A stretch of DNA of 64,000 nucleotides. Source: Argyresthia goedartella (taxonomy: Eukaryota > Arthropoda > Insecta > Lepidoptera > Argyresthiidae). Where the stretch lies: the NCBI GenBank assembly GCA_949825045.1, contig OX463814.1:28972383-29036382 (forward strand). Direction: 5' to 3'. The position numbers and the translations under genes are program-made. Position 1 is the first letter of the stretch; each line of letters begins with the position of its first letter. The notes under the pieces are model-generated. The model was given only the letters and a program-made list of their open reading frames with translations, was not told the origin of the DNA and searched no databases. This document shows, piece by piece, positions 53,527 through 64,000 of this stretch.

Positions 53527-54901
53527 ATAATAATAATAATCACCAGGATACGATATCATGGTGTTTCAACAAACCGAAACACATAAGGCTTTATATATCC
53601 TACCAAGCAGCGTAAAGGCTTCCACAAATAAGAAACTTTAAATGTATTACCACTTGGTTTCTCACAATATTAAGGCGGAACTACCTAGACTTATTCATTC
53701 GAAATCAAAGACGCTTTCGCAGTCTTATTCATAAGGTCGCTAACAAAATCGTGTCGCTTGTAGCAAGGTGCTCTTGCCCATAATTTAGTTTTGTTTACCT
53801 CTATCGCCCACGGCCGTTTTCATGGGGAAATAAAATGATGATCGTGGCTTATCGTTAAATAGCTTGGTAAAATAACTAGCAGTCACGATAACTGTTACCA
53901 GTTGTATCGAGTTGTTGTAAGTATGTAAGTATGTAAGTTGTATCGAACGACCTTTGACGGTTTGGTACGAGCTGCAATATTAAATTTCTAAAAACCAATT
54001 AGTTTATTAGGCCTCCAAAAATATGAGCATTAGTGTTACAAGAAGAATATTATAGTTCAGTATGTAATATACGGATACGTCAGTCAATTGAAAAATAATC
54101 TAATCTTAAGTTCTGGAAACCAGTGCGATGTATTTGATTTATTCCAATCCAAGAAGAAATCAATAATTAAGTAATTGTCCCCTCTGAGGGGCATGTGCCT
54201 TACCCGGATATGAGTAGTATTAAGCCATATTCCACCACGCTGGCTTAGTGCGGGTTGGTGGAGGGGTGTCGGGCTACTAGTCAAACCGACCGTCAAATGT
54301 TTTCAAGCTACCTAATTAGGGCCTCTGACCAGCTTTGCAACTACTACCACCGAGTGGCGATAGTAGCCGGGACCTGACGAATCTTTGTAGTCGTCAAATT
54401 GTTCTCTTTAAGTCTCCATTTGCATAAGGTTGGTTTGATCTGTGTAAAATCTGGGGCCCAATTCTGTACAGGATATTGCATCGCGACCGCTCCGAAGGGC
54501 GCAAAATCCTAAAATTTACTGTAGATCTCCAAGCAAAATAGGTGCCACCGACAAGCCAAATACGGCATTTTTCACCGCGATGAGATCACTAGTACAGAAT
54601 TGGGCCCCTGGAATTTCTTCTGTAATATTTATTCCTCTTTGTATCAACGGAGCTGTGCTATCCTCGTTATTTGCTGTAGTGGTTCAAAATTTGCCTTTGC
54701 ATTGTCCTTTACCTTTTGTAGAAAATATAAAACTTTGATTTTTGCAGTATTAGCGACACATTATGGCATGTTTTGGCAAGAATTACATTGCTGACATCTA
54801 ATTTTAATAACTGCACCACATGTTTTAAGCTTCACTCATTTATAACTTAACATTACACCATTTACATTGTTCCAATTAAATGTGTACTTATTGATAGGAT
54901 A
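53527..54901 (+). other. intergenic; nothing recognised
   Basis: No supported coding or repeat feature. Confidence 0.35.
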
Positions 54902-54904
54902 ATT

Positions 54905-55060
54905 AGCAAAGTCAAAGTCAAAGTCAAAGTACTTTATTACTGTAGATATTTACATATACTTAGCAAACGTCATTTTTTGCCTCTTCTCTACATTGGACCA
55001 CTGTAGGAGACAAAGGGCGTAGAAACTCCCACAGATTGATTATTAGATCTCTTTTAAAAA
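54905..55060 (-). mobile_element. LINE 3'-end relic with (TTTGAC)n tail
   Basis: The tail GTCAAAGTCAAAGTCAAAGT at 54910-54930 is followed by the same 3' UTR as at 25300-25400 (complement of GGGAGTTTCTACGCCCTTTG and GTAGAGAAGAGGC). Confidence 0.7.
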
Positions 55061-55259
55061 TAGGTTGTGCTTAACTTATTACAGATATGAAAAAAATAAT
55101 TATTATGATTAATAAGCAGGTATAAATAATAACAAAATTATTAACAGAAAGGTCTGTGTTGAGCTAGATTAACCCCATACAGTCCTGTCATTTAAGCCCA
55201 AAGCATAAGTGTGATGCCATTTTAGGTGTTCATGTAAATATTTGTATCAAAAAAGTAAA

Positions 55260-55600
55260 TTTGATTAGTTTGTGAGATGTTAACTTGAACGGAAGTTGAT
55301 TTATTATTTTATGAAATGGCAACTTGACGGAAGTCTGTTTAATAATTTATATGGATGCTAACTAGAACGGAAGTGTATTTAATAATTTCACCGGATATTG
55401 ATTTGGTTGCGTATTAACTTGATTCATATTTGAATTTTATTTTTGAGTGGATATCCGTTCTCATATAGTTTGTTTTGGAAAAAAATTGCTACTTTGAACG
55501 GATGTCGTATTTAATAAAATGTTACCGAATATCGATTGGACAGGAAGTTCATTAAAATTGGTTTTGGTTGTATTTTAAGCGGATATCCGTTTTCGCATTG
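55260..55600. repeat. degenerate tandem repeat (about 41-43-bp unit)
   Basis: AACTTGAACGGAAGTTGATT, AACTTGACGGAAGTCTGTTT and AACTAGAACGGAAGTGTATT start successive units, each followed by TAATAATTT-like text. GCGGATATCCGTT-type words continue to about 55590. Confidence 0.6.
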
Positions 55601-56838
55601 ATTTTGTTTAGGAGGGAAAGGGAACTTAGCTGGGGAGGGAAAAAACTGTGATCGAGCATTCCGTTCGTAGTCTCCAAGAAGGCAAAAATGTTACAATAAT
55701 TCGTTGGTGAACAATATAAGTGATACAAGTGAATCGTTATCGACGTTTTATTTCTCTACGGACCTCTCCTAAAATTATAGCCTTCGCAAATCAAAATATT
55801 ACCTTTTCTATCACTGTCTATAAAATTGAAATCCGACATTATTATAAAATAATACTTGATTAGGTTCTGATATGCCAGGGAAATGTAATAGAAAATCAAT
55901 CCATAACCACATAACATCGATAGGTCAATGCCATGTAGTTTAGATTACATAATGGCCAGTTACGGAAAAGTGGGTTTAAGAGATGGTTTGCAAATCTCAT
56001 GTGATTCGCTGATGTGTAAGGTTTTATAAGGTACAACGTATGGGGATAAGATTTTCGCCACAGCTGTCGCTTTATACCACATGTTTGGCGGTAAGTGAAA
56101 TATGTTTGGGTATCCTGCTTGTGACCAGTTAGAATGTTTAACGAGGTGACGAATAGGAACAGATTTGCAGTGTGGCCAATAGCTACAAAACTAAGACGGG
56201 ACTTAATTTACATGTGACGGATTAAAACCATTAATATTGCTTTTATCAGACCATTACTTCGGAAAAGAGTTGATTCCAGAATCCTTAGTTCTGCTACACA
56301 TTTACATCGCTCTATTATTTATTGGAGTCATATCAATACACTAAACCATTTCTAACGACCGAAAATATTGTCATTACGAAATGCCACTAAAACAGGACCT
56401 TTATTTTATGTTCTATATTTCCCTTTGCCCTTTCTTATAGTTATTTAATAAGCCTGTCGATTAACCTGTATCTACAATCACGTGATTGATTCTGGTTACT
56501 CATACCAGTCATTGATACATTAGACACAAATACGACCAATATTTAATTTACGATGGACAATTTTGATTTGAAACACATTATTTTAAGCCTAATTATAATA
56601 ATAACAGCCTATTAATTTTACTTCACTAGCTGTCAAAACCTAATAGACTGCAGCAGCCCACTACCACCGCCATCTATTGCAAGAGGGATGAAATGAACAA
56701 AAGATATTAAGGTTTTCGGTGGTTCTCTTTGTGTTTCTTTCTAATTTCTTTCTAAGAATCTACGACTTCAACGAATAGTTTAAAGGTCCAGACGTCGGCG
56801 AGTTTCGCTCTTACTAACCTTGTAGAAAAATAGGTATG
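55601..56838 (+). other. intergenic; nothing recognised
   Basis: No supported feature. Confidence 0.35.
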
Positions 56839-56958
56839 CCTCGCGCCACGAATTAAGAGCGCTGGGCGACGTTGGCCGGAATTACTGCGCATATATATAG
56901 TTATTGAAAAGTGACTATAGCGCATTCTAGGCCGCCGCTCATAACTCGTGGCGCGAGG
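56839..56958. repeat. short inverted-repeat element
   Basis: CCTCGCGCCACGAATTAAGA at 56839 and the complement of CCTCGCGCCACGAGTTATGA ending at 56958; 23-bp arms, two to three mismatches, 120 bp overall. Confidence 0.7.
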
Positions 56959-58954
56959 TATAGCATTACGTCTTTTTTTCGTGAGACGTGGAACAGGCAC
57001 AGATTCGCACTCACGTGAAGAATAGCCAGTAACTCATTTAAGAAAATCCAATCTGTAAAAGTCTTATACAACAGTTAGCTTGTAGTAATGTGATATTCGG
57101 GTTACCTCACACTGTTTCTTTTATAGGGTATTTCAGCGTAATTTATTTAGGTATTGTCATAGCCAGCTTTTCCCTAATCACCGTTCACTCACCTTCAAAA
57201 AGCCCTTCACCCAGTCTCCCAAAAGTGCAAATATTGATTTGCGTTTGACTGTACCAGGTAAGTAAGCAGAGGGAGATTTAGTCACCCATAAATCGTCAAA
57301 ATTTACGAAAATACGAAGCCACCCCAAACGTCAAACAGCTATGCAAATAACCAAAACCACGGTTCTAAATCCACTTGCTTACTATAGCTTATTTCCTACT
57401 TCGACTACCAATGATCGTTTCCACAAATTGGACCGCGTGACTTGCGGTTTAGTCGTCGTTAAAGGTGCTGGCTGGCTCACGGGGCAAGGCTTTCAGTGTT
57501 AGCATGACCTCTGGAGGTCGACACCACAAACCAACTTTGGATAGTAGACTGAAAACAAGAATATATTAATATGGAAATACACAATCATTATCTATTTCTT
57601 TATTCATGGTGGTCTTACACAACTTAGGTTGATTTCGCTGATATCACTTGTTTTTTTGTCAAGTCCTCTGCCGAAACCTGGAAATTTTAATGTTGATGTT
57701 TTGCTCGTTAACACTACCCAGGGGGATCATACAGGGCTGCGAGTACCAAATTTTATGAGGACGTGTGCAACTATTCGCCGATAATCATATTATGGACATA
57801 AAACCCCGTCGACTGTCTCGATTCCTAAAAGCATACATATGTGTTGGTCTTTCATTAATATTCCTTTTCCAGGAACATCATGCATTAACAGCATACAGTG
57901 CGAATGAACTCCTGGTTTCTAGTAGTCTGTACTGATTATCTTGTTCTGTATAAACGGCCGTCATAGCAATAACAACTCGAAGAAATTACAAATTTTAAAC
58001 TCAAAAGGGTGCAAAATTAAAAGCCATGAAACCATAAATACTAACGCTTGTTAAACAACAATTACTTAAAAAGCAAAGTTTCATTGCTTAACTGGTTCAT
58101 GTTGAACAACAAGGGGTTTCGGTCGTTTTATAAATTGTCGGGTCAGATTATCGTTTGCTTAATCCCGAAAATAATTGAGGATTTCGAGAGGTTTTGTCAC
58201 AGGGTGTGGGCGCGACCTTAAATTGACGCTGTTTTTGTTACAGTTGGATATAAAGCCGGCGATATTTTCAGCGATTCACGAACATTAGGCGTTTTATCTA
58301 TCTTTGTCAATCTTAATGTGGGTCAGCTATAAGTGTTTTGTATTGCAAAAGATATAACACTGTTATTTTCAGATTAACTGACTGTAATGGAGTTTTCAGT
58401 GTGACTTTGTTGAACTCAACTTAAATATTGCGTATTTGGCCATCTGTAAGTAAGCAAATCGAAGGGTTTTTATCACCGGGCAGCGATTAACCAAGTCGCT
58501 GTTCTCGGGAGCAATCAACGTCCCTCACGTAGGCGGATGATCCACTCGGGATTACCGAGACTTTGAAGAAGCCCTACGACTCACGTTCGCCAAGATAGTG
58601 GGGGCACTTCGCTCACTCACTCCAGAGTAACAAGAAAGGCTCCGAATCGTCGGGCGTTTGCTTTAATTATCCCCTTCACGATTTAATATTTTTCGGGTGT
58701 TTGTGAATATTTGAAAGAGCTAAATGCGCCGTTCCATTCAGTCAGAGTAAATGAATGAATGCAACTCTAATAAGTGCATTATTTCGTAAAAGATAATATC
58801 ATTTGATTCAGAATCACACATTTTTCATTCTAACCCTCTATCACTCTGTTAGAGAAACTATCTTTTAATGTTAAAGTCCCGCAAAACGCTTATAGGCGTA
58901 ACTTCAAGCTTTGTGAACTGTCATGAACATACATACATATACACAGAAATAAGA
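56959..58954 (+). other. intergenic; nothing recognised
   Basis: A slightly GC-richer patch at 58480-58650 has no recognisable frame. Confidence 0.35.
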
Positions 58955-59480
58955 GCCATGGCTTATTAAAAAAAGGTCAAGTATGAGTCAGACTCGCGCA
59001 GAAGGTTGCCTTAATACCGTACAATGGTAGGGATAATAAAAGACATTAGCATTAGCAAAGACATTAGCACCTTTGGCTTGAATTTTATACTTTGTATTTC
59101 TTTTTTAATATTTTAGACTCTGTAGTTTCGGAGATAAAGTAATGGTAATTTTTTGCACTTTTTTGATCATAACTTCTGAAGTTATCAAACCCAAAATTTT
59201 AAAGTAGAGCCCTTTTCAACAAGCCCCTACATGACTTGTTACGGTGTTTAATTTTTCGTTTTGTTATTTTACCCCCTTTACTTATTTATAGTTCAATATT
59301 TTTTTTCCACATTAGACTTGAATTATGTTGCGGTTATCACAATAAGTATTTTTATAGAATATTTAAAAACTCGATCTCTTATAGTTCCTGAGAAAAGTGC
59401 CTGTGACAGGCGGACGGACGGACGGACACGTGAGTGATCCTATAAGGGTTCCTTCTTTTAAGGTACGGAACCCTAAAAAA
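58955..59480. repeat. dispersed GGGTTCCGTACC repeat, complete-looking copy
   Basis: Starts near AGTCAGACTCGCGCAGAAGG with ACCGTACAATGGTAGGGAT, ends with GGCGGACGGACGGACGGACA and AAGGTACGGAACCCTAAAAA. Confidence 0.6.
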
Positions 59481-60239
59481 CATTTTTTTTATGGAACTGA
59501 CGCCATTAGTGTTTAGCGGAGCTTTTACATATAAAGATCGTTCCTGTAACAGGCTGTATATTTTCTAAACTTCTTTATCAAGTTACTTATAATCAATAGA
59601 TTTTTCGTAATCATCCTGATACACTTGAACTAAATGAGATCGAATTATGACTTGAATATGCAACATCAAAACTTTACTCCAATTCCGCTCCGAGTTTGCG
59701 ACCCGACTACAACAATTGCTTGCCACAATATACAGTAGATCCATAGATTTAGCATCACCCAAGAAACTTCTTCGTCTATGAGTAGAACAACCCACCGATA
59801 GAGAGCAGTTCGTAACAACGTAGATTATGGCTCCATTGATTGCCACGACTACTCCCTAAACTTAGTTTCGGGCATCGTCGTTCGAATCAGCAGAGTGTGC
59901 GGTTTATAATATCCCGGTAGGATTAAACTTACTAAGCAGTTTCGTTTCGGTCTGGGTTCTAACTATTTTCCATAATTTGGTTTAATTAACACTCAAATTA
60001 TAGGGGATCGAGTTTTCCGGAATTCTCAAGTTTCGTCTCGGGTGGCTACGACAGTGTGTTACAGTTTTGATCAGATGTTCATGAAACTTCGATCATAAAT
60101 TTTGCTATCTTCTTCAATTGAATAAATTTTCATGGACTGAAATAAGGAAAACAGGATTTTTACTTAAAATCTACCCATTTTTAAGGAAAGAATCGCGTCG
60201 GTAACGTTGGTGATTACATCGCATTCTAGAAGCATGTGA
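59481..60239 (+). other. intergenic; nothing recognised
   Basis: The 87-codon minus frame at 59583-59846 shows no family signature. Confidence 0.35.
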
Positions 60240-62275
60240 GTGGCCTACGATCGAAAGGTGGTTTCGAACCTGGGGTTATTATCAGGGAAGAGAATTTGTT
60301 GGTGAGGAAGCAGTAGCCGCGTTTGCAAACTTCTTAGCAGATGTTTTTCTCCCTGATGAGCCAGCTCTTGATCCGGATATGGTAAACAGATCTGATGACT
60401 CGTGCTCGGTTAATTACGTACAAGTTTCGCATTTTTCCTGTAAGGATATAGAGGAAGGGCTGCAGCAGCCAAGGAGCGCAATTGAACCGGACAACGTGCC
60501 TCCTTCCTTATTGAAGGCTTACAGCGATCAACTGGTTTTACCCTTGGGACGAATATTCAATCTTGCTCTTCAGCAAGGCAAGTACCCTACCAGCTGGAAG
60601 CTTTCTCGAGTCAGTCCTACTTCCAAGACAAATGGCACCGCCTCTGTTGAACAATATCGACCTATTGCGATCCTGAGTTCATTGGCAAAACTGTTCGAGT
60701 CGATCATACACGGCAAAATCAGTTCGCAGATTGCGCCGTATATGAGCGACTCGCAACACGGATTCAGGAGTCGCCGCTCAATTAACACCAACTTACTGAC
60801 GTTAGTCGAGTTTGTGTCGGAGTACATGGACAAAGGATGTCAGGTGGACGTAGCCTATATGGACTTCCGAAATGCATTCGACAGAGTCGATAACGTCGTC
60901 CTAATGAAGAAGTTATGTGCCATTGGATTTGCCCAACGGCTGTTGGTTTTCTTCGCTGACTACCTGAAAAACCGCCAGCAATATGTGCGACACGGCTGTT
61001 TTGAGTCCCAGCCGTATCATACACGGTCGGGCGTTAGCCAGGGGTCTATCCTAGGTCCGTTGTTATTTAGCATAATGATAAATGACCTGGAATTAGAGCT
61101 CAAATTCGTAAATTGCCTTCTGTATGCGGAAGATCTGAAACTGATACTTCCCGTGAGTTCAGAGGATGATTGTAGTTTATTGCAGGAAGATGTTGAAGCG
61201 GTTCATAGGTAGAGTGTGAACAACAAACTCCTATTTAATACTGCCAAGTGGTATGTAATGCCCTTTACGCGCTCTTATCAGCCTATAAGCGCGACGTATA
61301 CACTCGGTACGGAGTCTATGACTCGTGTGTATTCGATTAAGGACCTCGGTGTTACGTTCGACCCTAAACTTACATTCCATGAGCACATGAGCACTTTAGC
61401 CAAGGAATACTTTAAACGATTGGGGTTCGTGATACGGAATAGTAAGGATTTCCGGAACCTGGGTGTGGTCCAGCTTCTATACATGGCCCTAGTGAGAACC
61501 AAACTGGAATCTAGCTCGGTTGTTTGGAATCCGCACGAAAGCTCTTACATACTTTTGCTCGAGAAGGTACACAAAGCTTTCCTACGATACCTGTATAAAA
61601 GGAAATTTGGATACTATCCTTACCTTTATCCATCCGCTTTTATATTGGGTATGCTCGGATACAACTCACTAGAGGTCAGACGTAATACCGAACAGCTTCT
61701 GACTGAGTGTCGATTGTTGCGAGGCGACAGTGACTGCGTTGCGCTTGTCGGTACGGTATGCGCGCTATTCGTGACGGACAAATATACCCGCGCGCACAGG
61801 CACCGGCAGCTATTAGCGGGCAGCACGCACCGCACGGTGGCGCACCAGCAGTCTCCGCTAGTGAGGGCACGAGACAGTCTCAATGCTCTGTTGGCTGCGG
61901 CACCTCTGACTGATCTGTTTGGTGATGCATGGAGACATATTGTGCGAGAATGTGGAAGGTTTTGCGAAATGAATGTGTGACTGTGTTTAATTTGTAATTT
62001 GAAAGATTTAAATCGAAGTTTAATTTTATAGCTTACATTTAGAATTAATTGACTATGTTTAAATTGTGTTGTCTTATTCGTAATTTGAATTATAGTAATT
62101 TGAATTTAACATTAAGGTGACATACTGATTGAAGTGAAATGAACAATTTGTAATTTAATTTCTTATTATTTATGTTATCAATGCTATGTTTTTCGAGGCA
62201 TGTACAACGTATAAGAATTATTTCTGTAATGTTGTACTTATGAAAGTTGACTAATAAATAAATAAATAAATAAAT
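60240..62275 (+). mobile_element. jockey/CR1-type LINE, 5'-truncated
   Basis: Begins within the linker (EFVGEEAVAAFANFLADVFL in frame before 60379) and contains the RT, a C-terminal domain and a 3' UTR ending in (AATA)n at 62252-62275. It lacks endonuclease and ORF1. Confidence 0.85.
60290..61980 (+). pseudogene. LINE reverse transcriptase, inactive (YAED, internal stop)
   Basis: RT motifs in order: PDNVPPSLLKAYSDQLVLPL, VEQYRPIAILSSLAKLFESI, DSQHGFRSRRSINTNL, AYMDFRNAFDRVDNVVL (first Asp), SGVSQGSILGPLLFSIMIND, LLYAEDLKLIL. The usual YADD reads YAED, replacing a catalytic Asp by Glu. A TAG at 61210-61212 interrupts the frame, which continues as VNNKLLFNTAKWYVMPFTRS, IKDLGVTFDPKLTFHEHM, VVWNPHESSYILLLEKVHKA and a C-terminal domain ending at 61980. 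The same C-terminus occurs in the relic at 41408-42775. Confidence 0.9.
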
Positions 62276-62799
62276 AGTAACCCTTAAGGTATGATAATGG
62301 ATAAAAAATAAATAAACGGATAAAAATTGTGTAACAAACCTGATTCGCTCGGAAACGGCAAAATGTGGAGAATTTAATTTTGGAAATGGATATCGCCACC
62401 TGCTAGAGATTTCTAAAAGAAAAAACCTAGATATGTCTTGTAAGCGATGCTGAAAAGTACGTTTTAGTGTTAAAAAAAATGGACAAAATTTTCCTGGTTT
62501 TCAGGTCATGGGAAATGGCATTGCTAGAGTAGTCAAAAATGTATTTCATAGTGAGATAATCGGCGAAATGTAAGTTTGCAATAGAGGTAATCAATAGTTG
62601 CAAATTTGTCATATCTTATCTATATTTTCAAAATAAGATATATCACCAAAGACATTCCGCTCCTAACGGCATTATTACAATATTTTAGTAACGGCTATTA
62701 GAAGGATAAATAAAATCATTATTAAAAAGCCTTTATTTAAACATTACAAGAAATTTCCATATATTTGAATTCAATACAGTTAAGCTGGAATTTCCCGCG
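62276..62799 (+). other. intergenic; nothing recognised
   Basis: AT-rich, no supported feature. Confidence 0.35.
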
Positions 62800-63130
62800 T
62801 TTAATATCACAAAAACCTGCACGAACCCAGCTGCGAGCTTGTGGGGTTCCTACGATTTTTCGCACCACATTGCCGGGCAGTGCGTGTGTGCATTCACGGT
62901 TTGCGACCCCGGCCACGTGCCACCGAGTCTCGTAGGCGGACTTTTTAGCTGATACCTGCTACGTAGAGAACTTCCTGATAATCGGCCCTTCATCTCGCAC
63001 GACGCCGATAATCAGAACAACATTAGCAGAACAAGCCATAGTAAAACGGCATTCTGCAGGCTCCGGACTGGGACCATAACCCCTTTCGAACCACAAGCCC
63101 TCGTTTTTTTTTGAGGGGTCGCGATTTTCA
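62800..63130. other. GC-richer block of unknown nature
   Basis: Clearly richer in G+C than its surroundings, with a perfect 12-bp inverted repeat (CTGATAATCGGC 62975-62986 / GCCGATAATCAG 63004-63015) and a run of T followed by GAGGGGTCGCG. A 60-codon minus frame covers its right half; no family recognised. Confidence 0.4.
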
Positions 63131-64000
63131 ACTTTATGCAATGGTAATAAAATTTTAAACCTATAATGGTAAGCTATATAACCTAGTAGTGGTATAACCT
63201 AGTGTGCTCGAGGGGTTAAGCAAAGTTTAGTGGCAAAGTTAGTAGAATAAGACACTTTTAACCGGCCGCCAAGAGATGAACCCCCTTATTGATTGTTTCC
63301 TTCTAAATAAAAGACTGTAAGTGGATTCAAAGTTTTATTTCTCCATCCAATTCAGATCTAATGCATGTGAAAATAAATACGGTTTATTTATATATATGAA
63401 AAACGAATTGGATAAATTATGCTTGATTATTTTTGTGGTTCAAACAGTAGATATTGTGTACGGTTGTAAAAGTCTCTTTGAATAGAGCAATACGGGCGGA
63501 CTTCTTTTGACGGTTAGGTTGTTTACTTACTGGCGAAGTCAATATTGTTATCAGATAGGAATCTATTGCTTTGCGGACGTGTTATAAATATTGTGATAAG
63601 TAAGATGCCTTTTTCTGGCCTATGGGCCTCATTTCGCATCAAATTGCAATGGCTTTTGGATAGTACGGATTCGATTGATCGTCCAGAAATGTAGGTAGAC
63701 TAATGGTAAGTTTTATGTCAGCTAATGAGCGATTCATCCAACACGAGGGATTGTACAAATGGATTTTGGAAACTTGCGTATGTTGAAGTAGCCCGTGATA
63801 AGGCCGTATTAGAAGAGACATGGAAAGATTATGTTCGTGCAATGGAAGCCCATGACAGGCTCATGATAATCTCATGAAAATATATAGATAGACCAAAATA
63901 CGAGACACTTAGCGGGTGTTCATATCGACAGTTACTGACCATTTCGGCTCGGCTTAACACGGATGAGAACCCAGTTCCTCAACCCACTTTCTATGGCTAT
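63131..64000 (+). other. intergenic; nothing recognised
   Basis: No supported feature to the window end. Confidence 0.35.

Noticed and set aside
1..64000. CRISPR arrays, operons, phage or bacterial genes
   Set aside because: No regularly spaced direct repeats with spacers; gene structure with introns, TTAA and TA transposons and LINEs is eukaryotic.

Overview
The window looks like nuclear DNA from an insect, most probably a moth or butterfly. It is AT-rich, holds one spliced neural gene with very large introns, and is crowded with tRNA-derived SINEs, several non-LTR retrotransposon (LINE) families, piggyBac and mariner-type DNA transposons, and small inverted-repeat elements. No prokaryotic operons, rRNA genes or CRISPR arrays were seen.

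The only host gene I can support is a Dpr-family (defective proboscis extension response) two-immunoglobulin-domain cell-surface receptor on the + strand. Its last six coding exons lie at 372-506, 3427-3555, 6216-6309, 25611-25768 (or -25738), 25994-26162 and 29738-29841. All splice phases agree. The signal-peptide exon(s) must lie left of the window. The 19.3-kb third visible intron (6310-25610) is a transposon trap.

Inside that intron is a three-level nest on the minus strand. An I-type LINE (10370-23626, flanked by a 12-bp target duplication) was hit by a CR1/L2-type LINE (16246-21431), which split its endonuclease from its RT. It was hit again by a complete piggyBac element (12191-14992, TTAA duplication) inside the RT. 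Both later insertions interrupt reading frames that rejoin exactly when the insert and one target copy are ignored. The piggyBac carries an uninterrupted 632-residue transposase, matching terminal repeats and a likely 5'-UTR intron, so it is the youngest and possibly a competent mobile element.

Downstream of the gene (about 30-64 kb) I see no further host gene. The region holds transposon relics: RNase H and RT pieces of LINEs (35.2-36.1 kb), a DDE-transposase fragment (37.6 kb), a LINE split by a mariner-type MITE (41.4-42.8 kb), another LINE inserted into a 0.4-kb repeat (43.6-46.1 kb), an RTE-type 3' end (48.7-49.1 kb), a second mariner-type MITE copy in opposite orientation (51.8-52.6 kb), three SINE families, and a LINE with a dead RT (60.2-62.3 kb). 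Several strongly palindromic or motif-dense blocks (26.9, 31.1-31.5, 32.4-32.9, 34.0, 34.4-34.6, 38.5, 46.6, 56.8 and 62.9 kb) are not explained by known families and are listed as findings. No obviously new multi-gene system was found.
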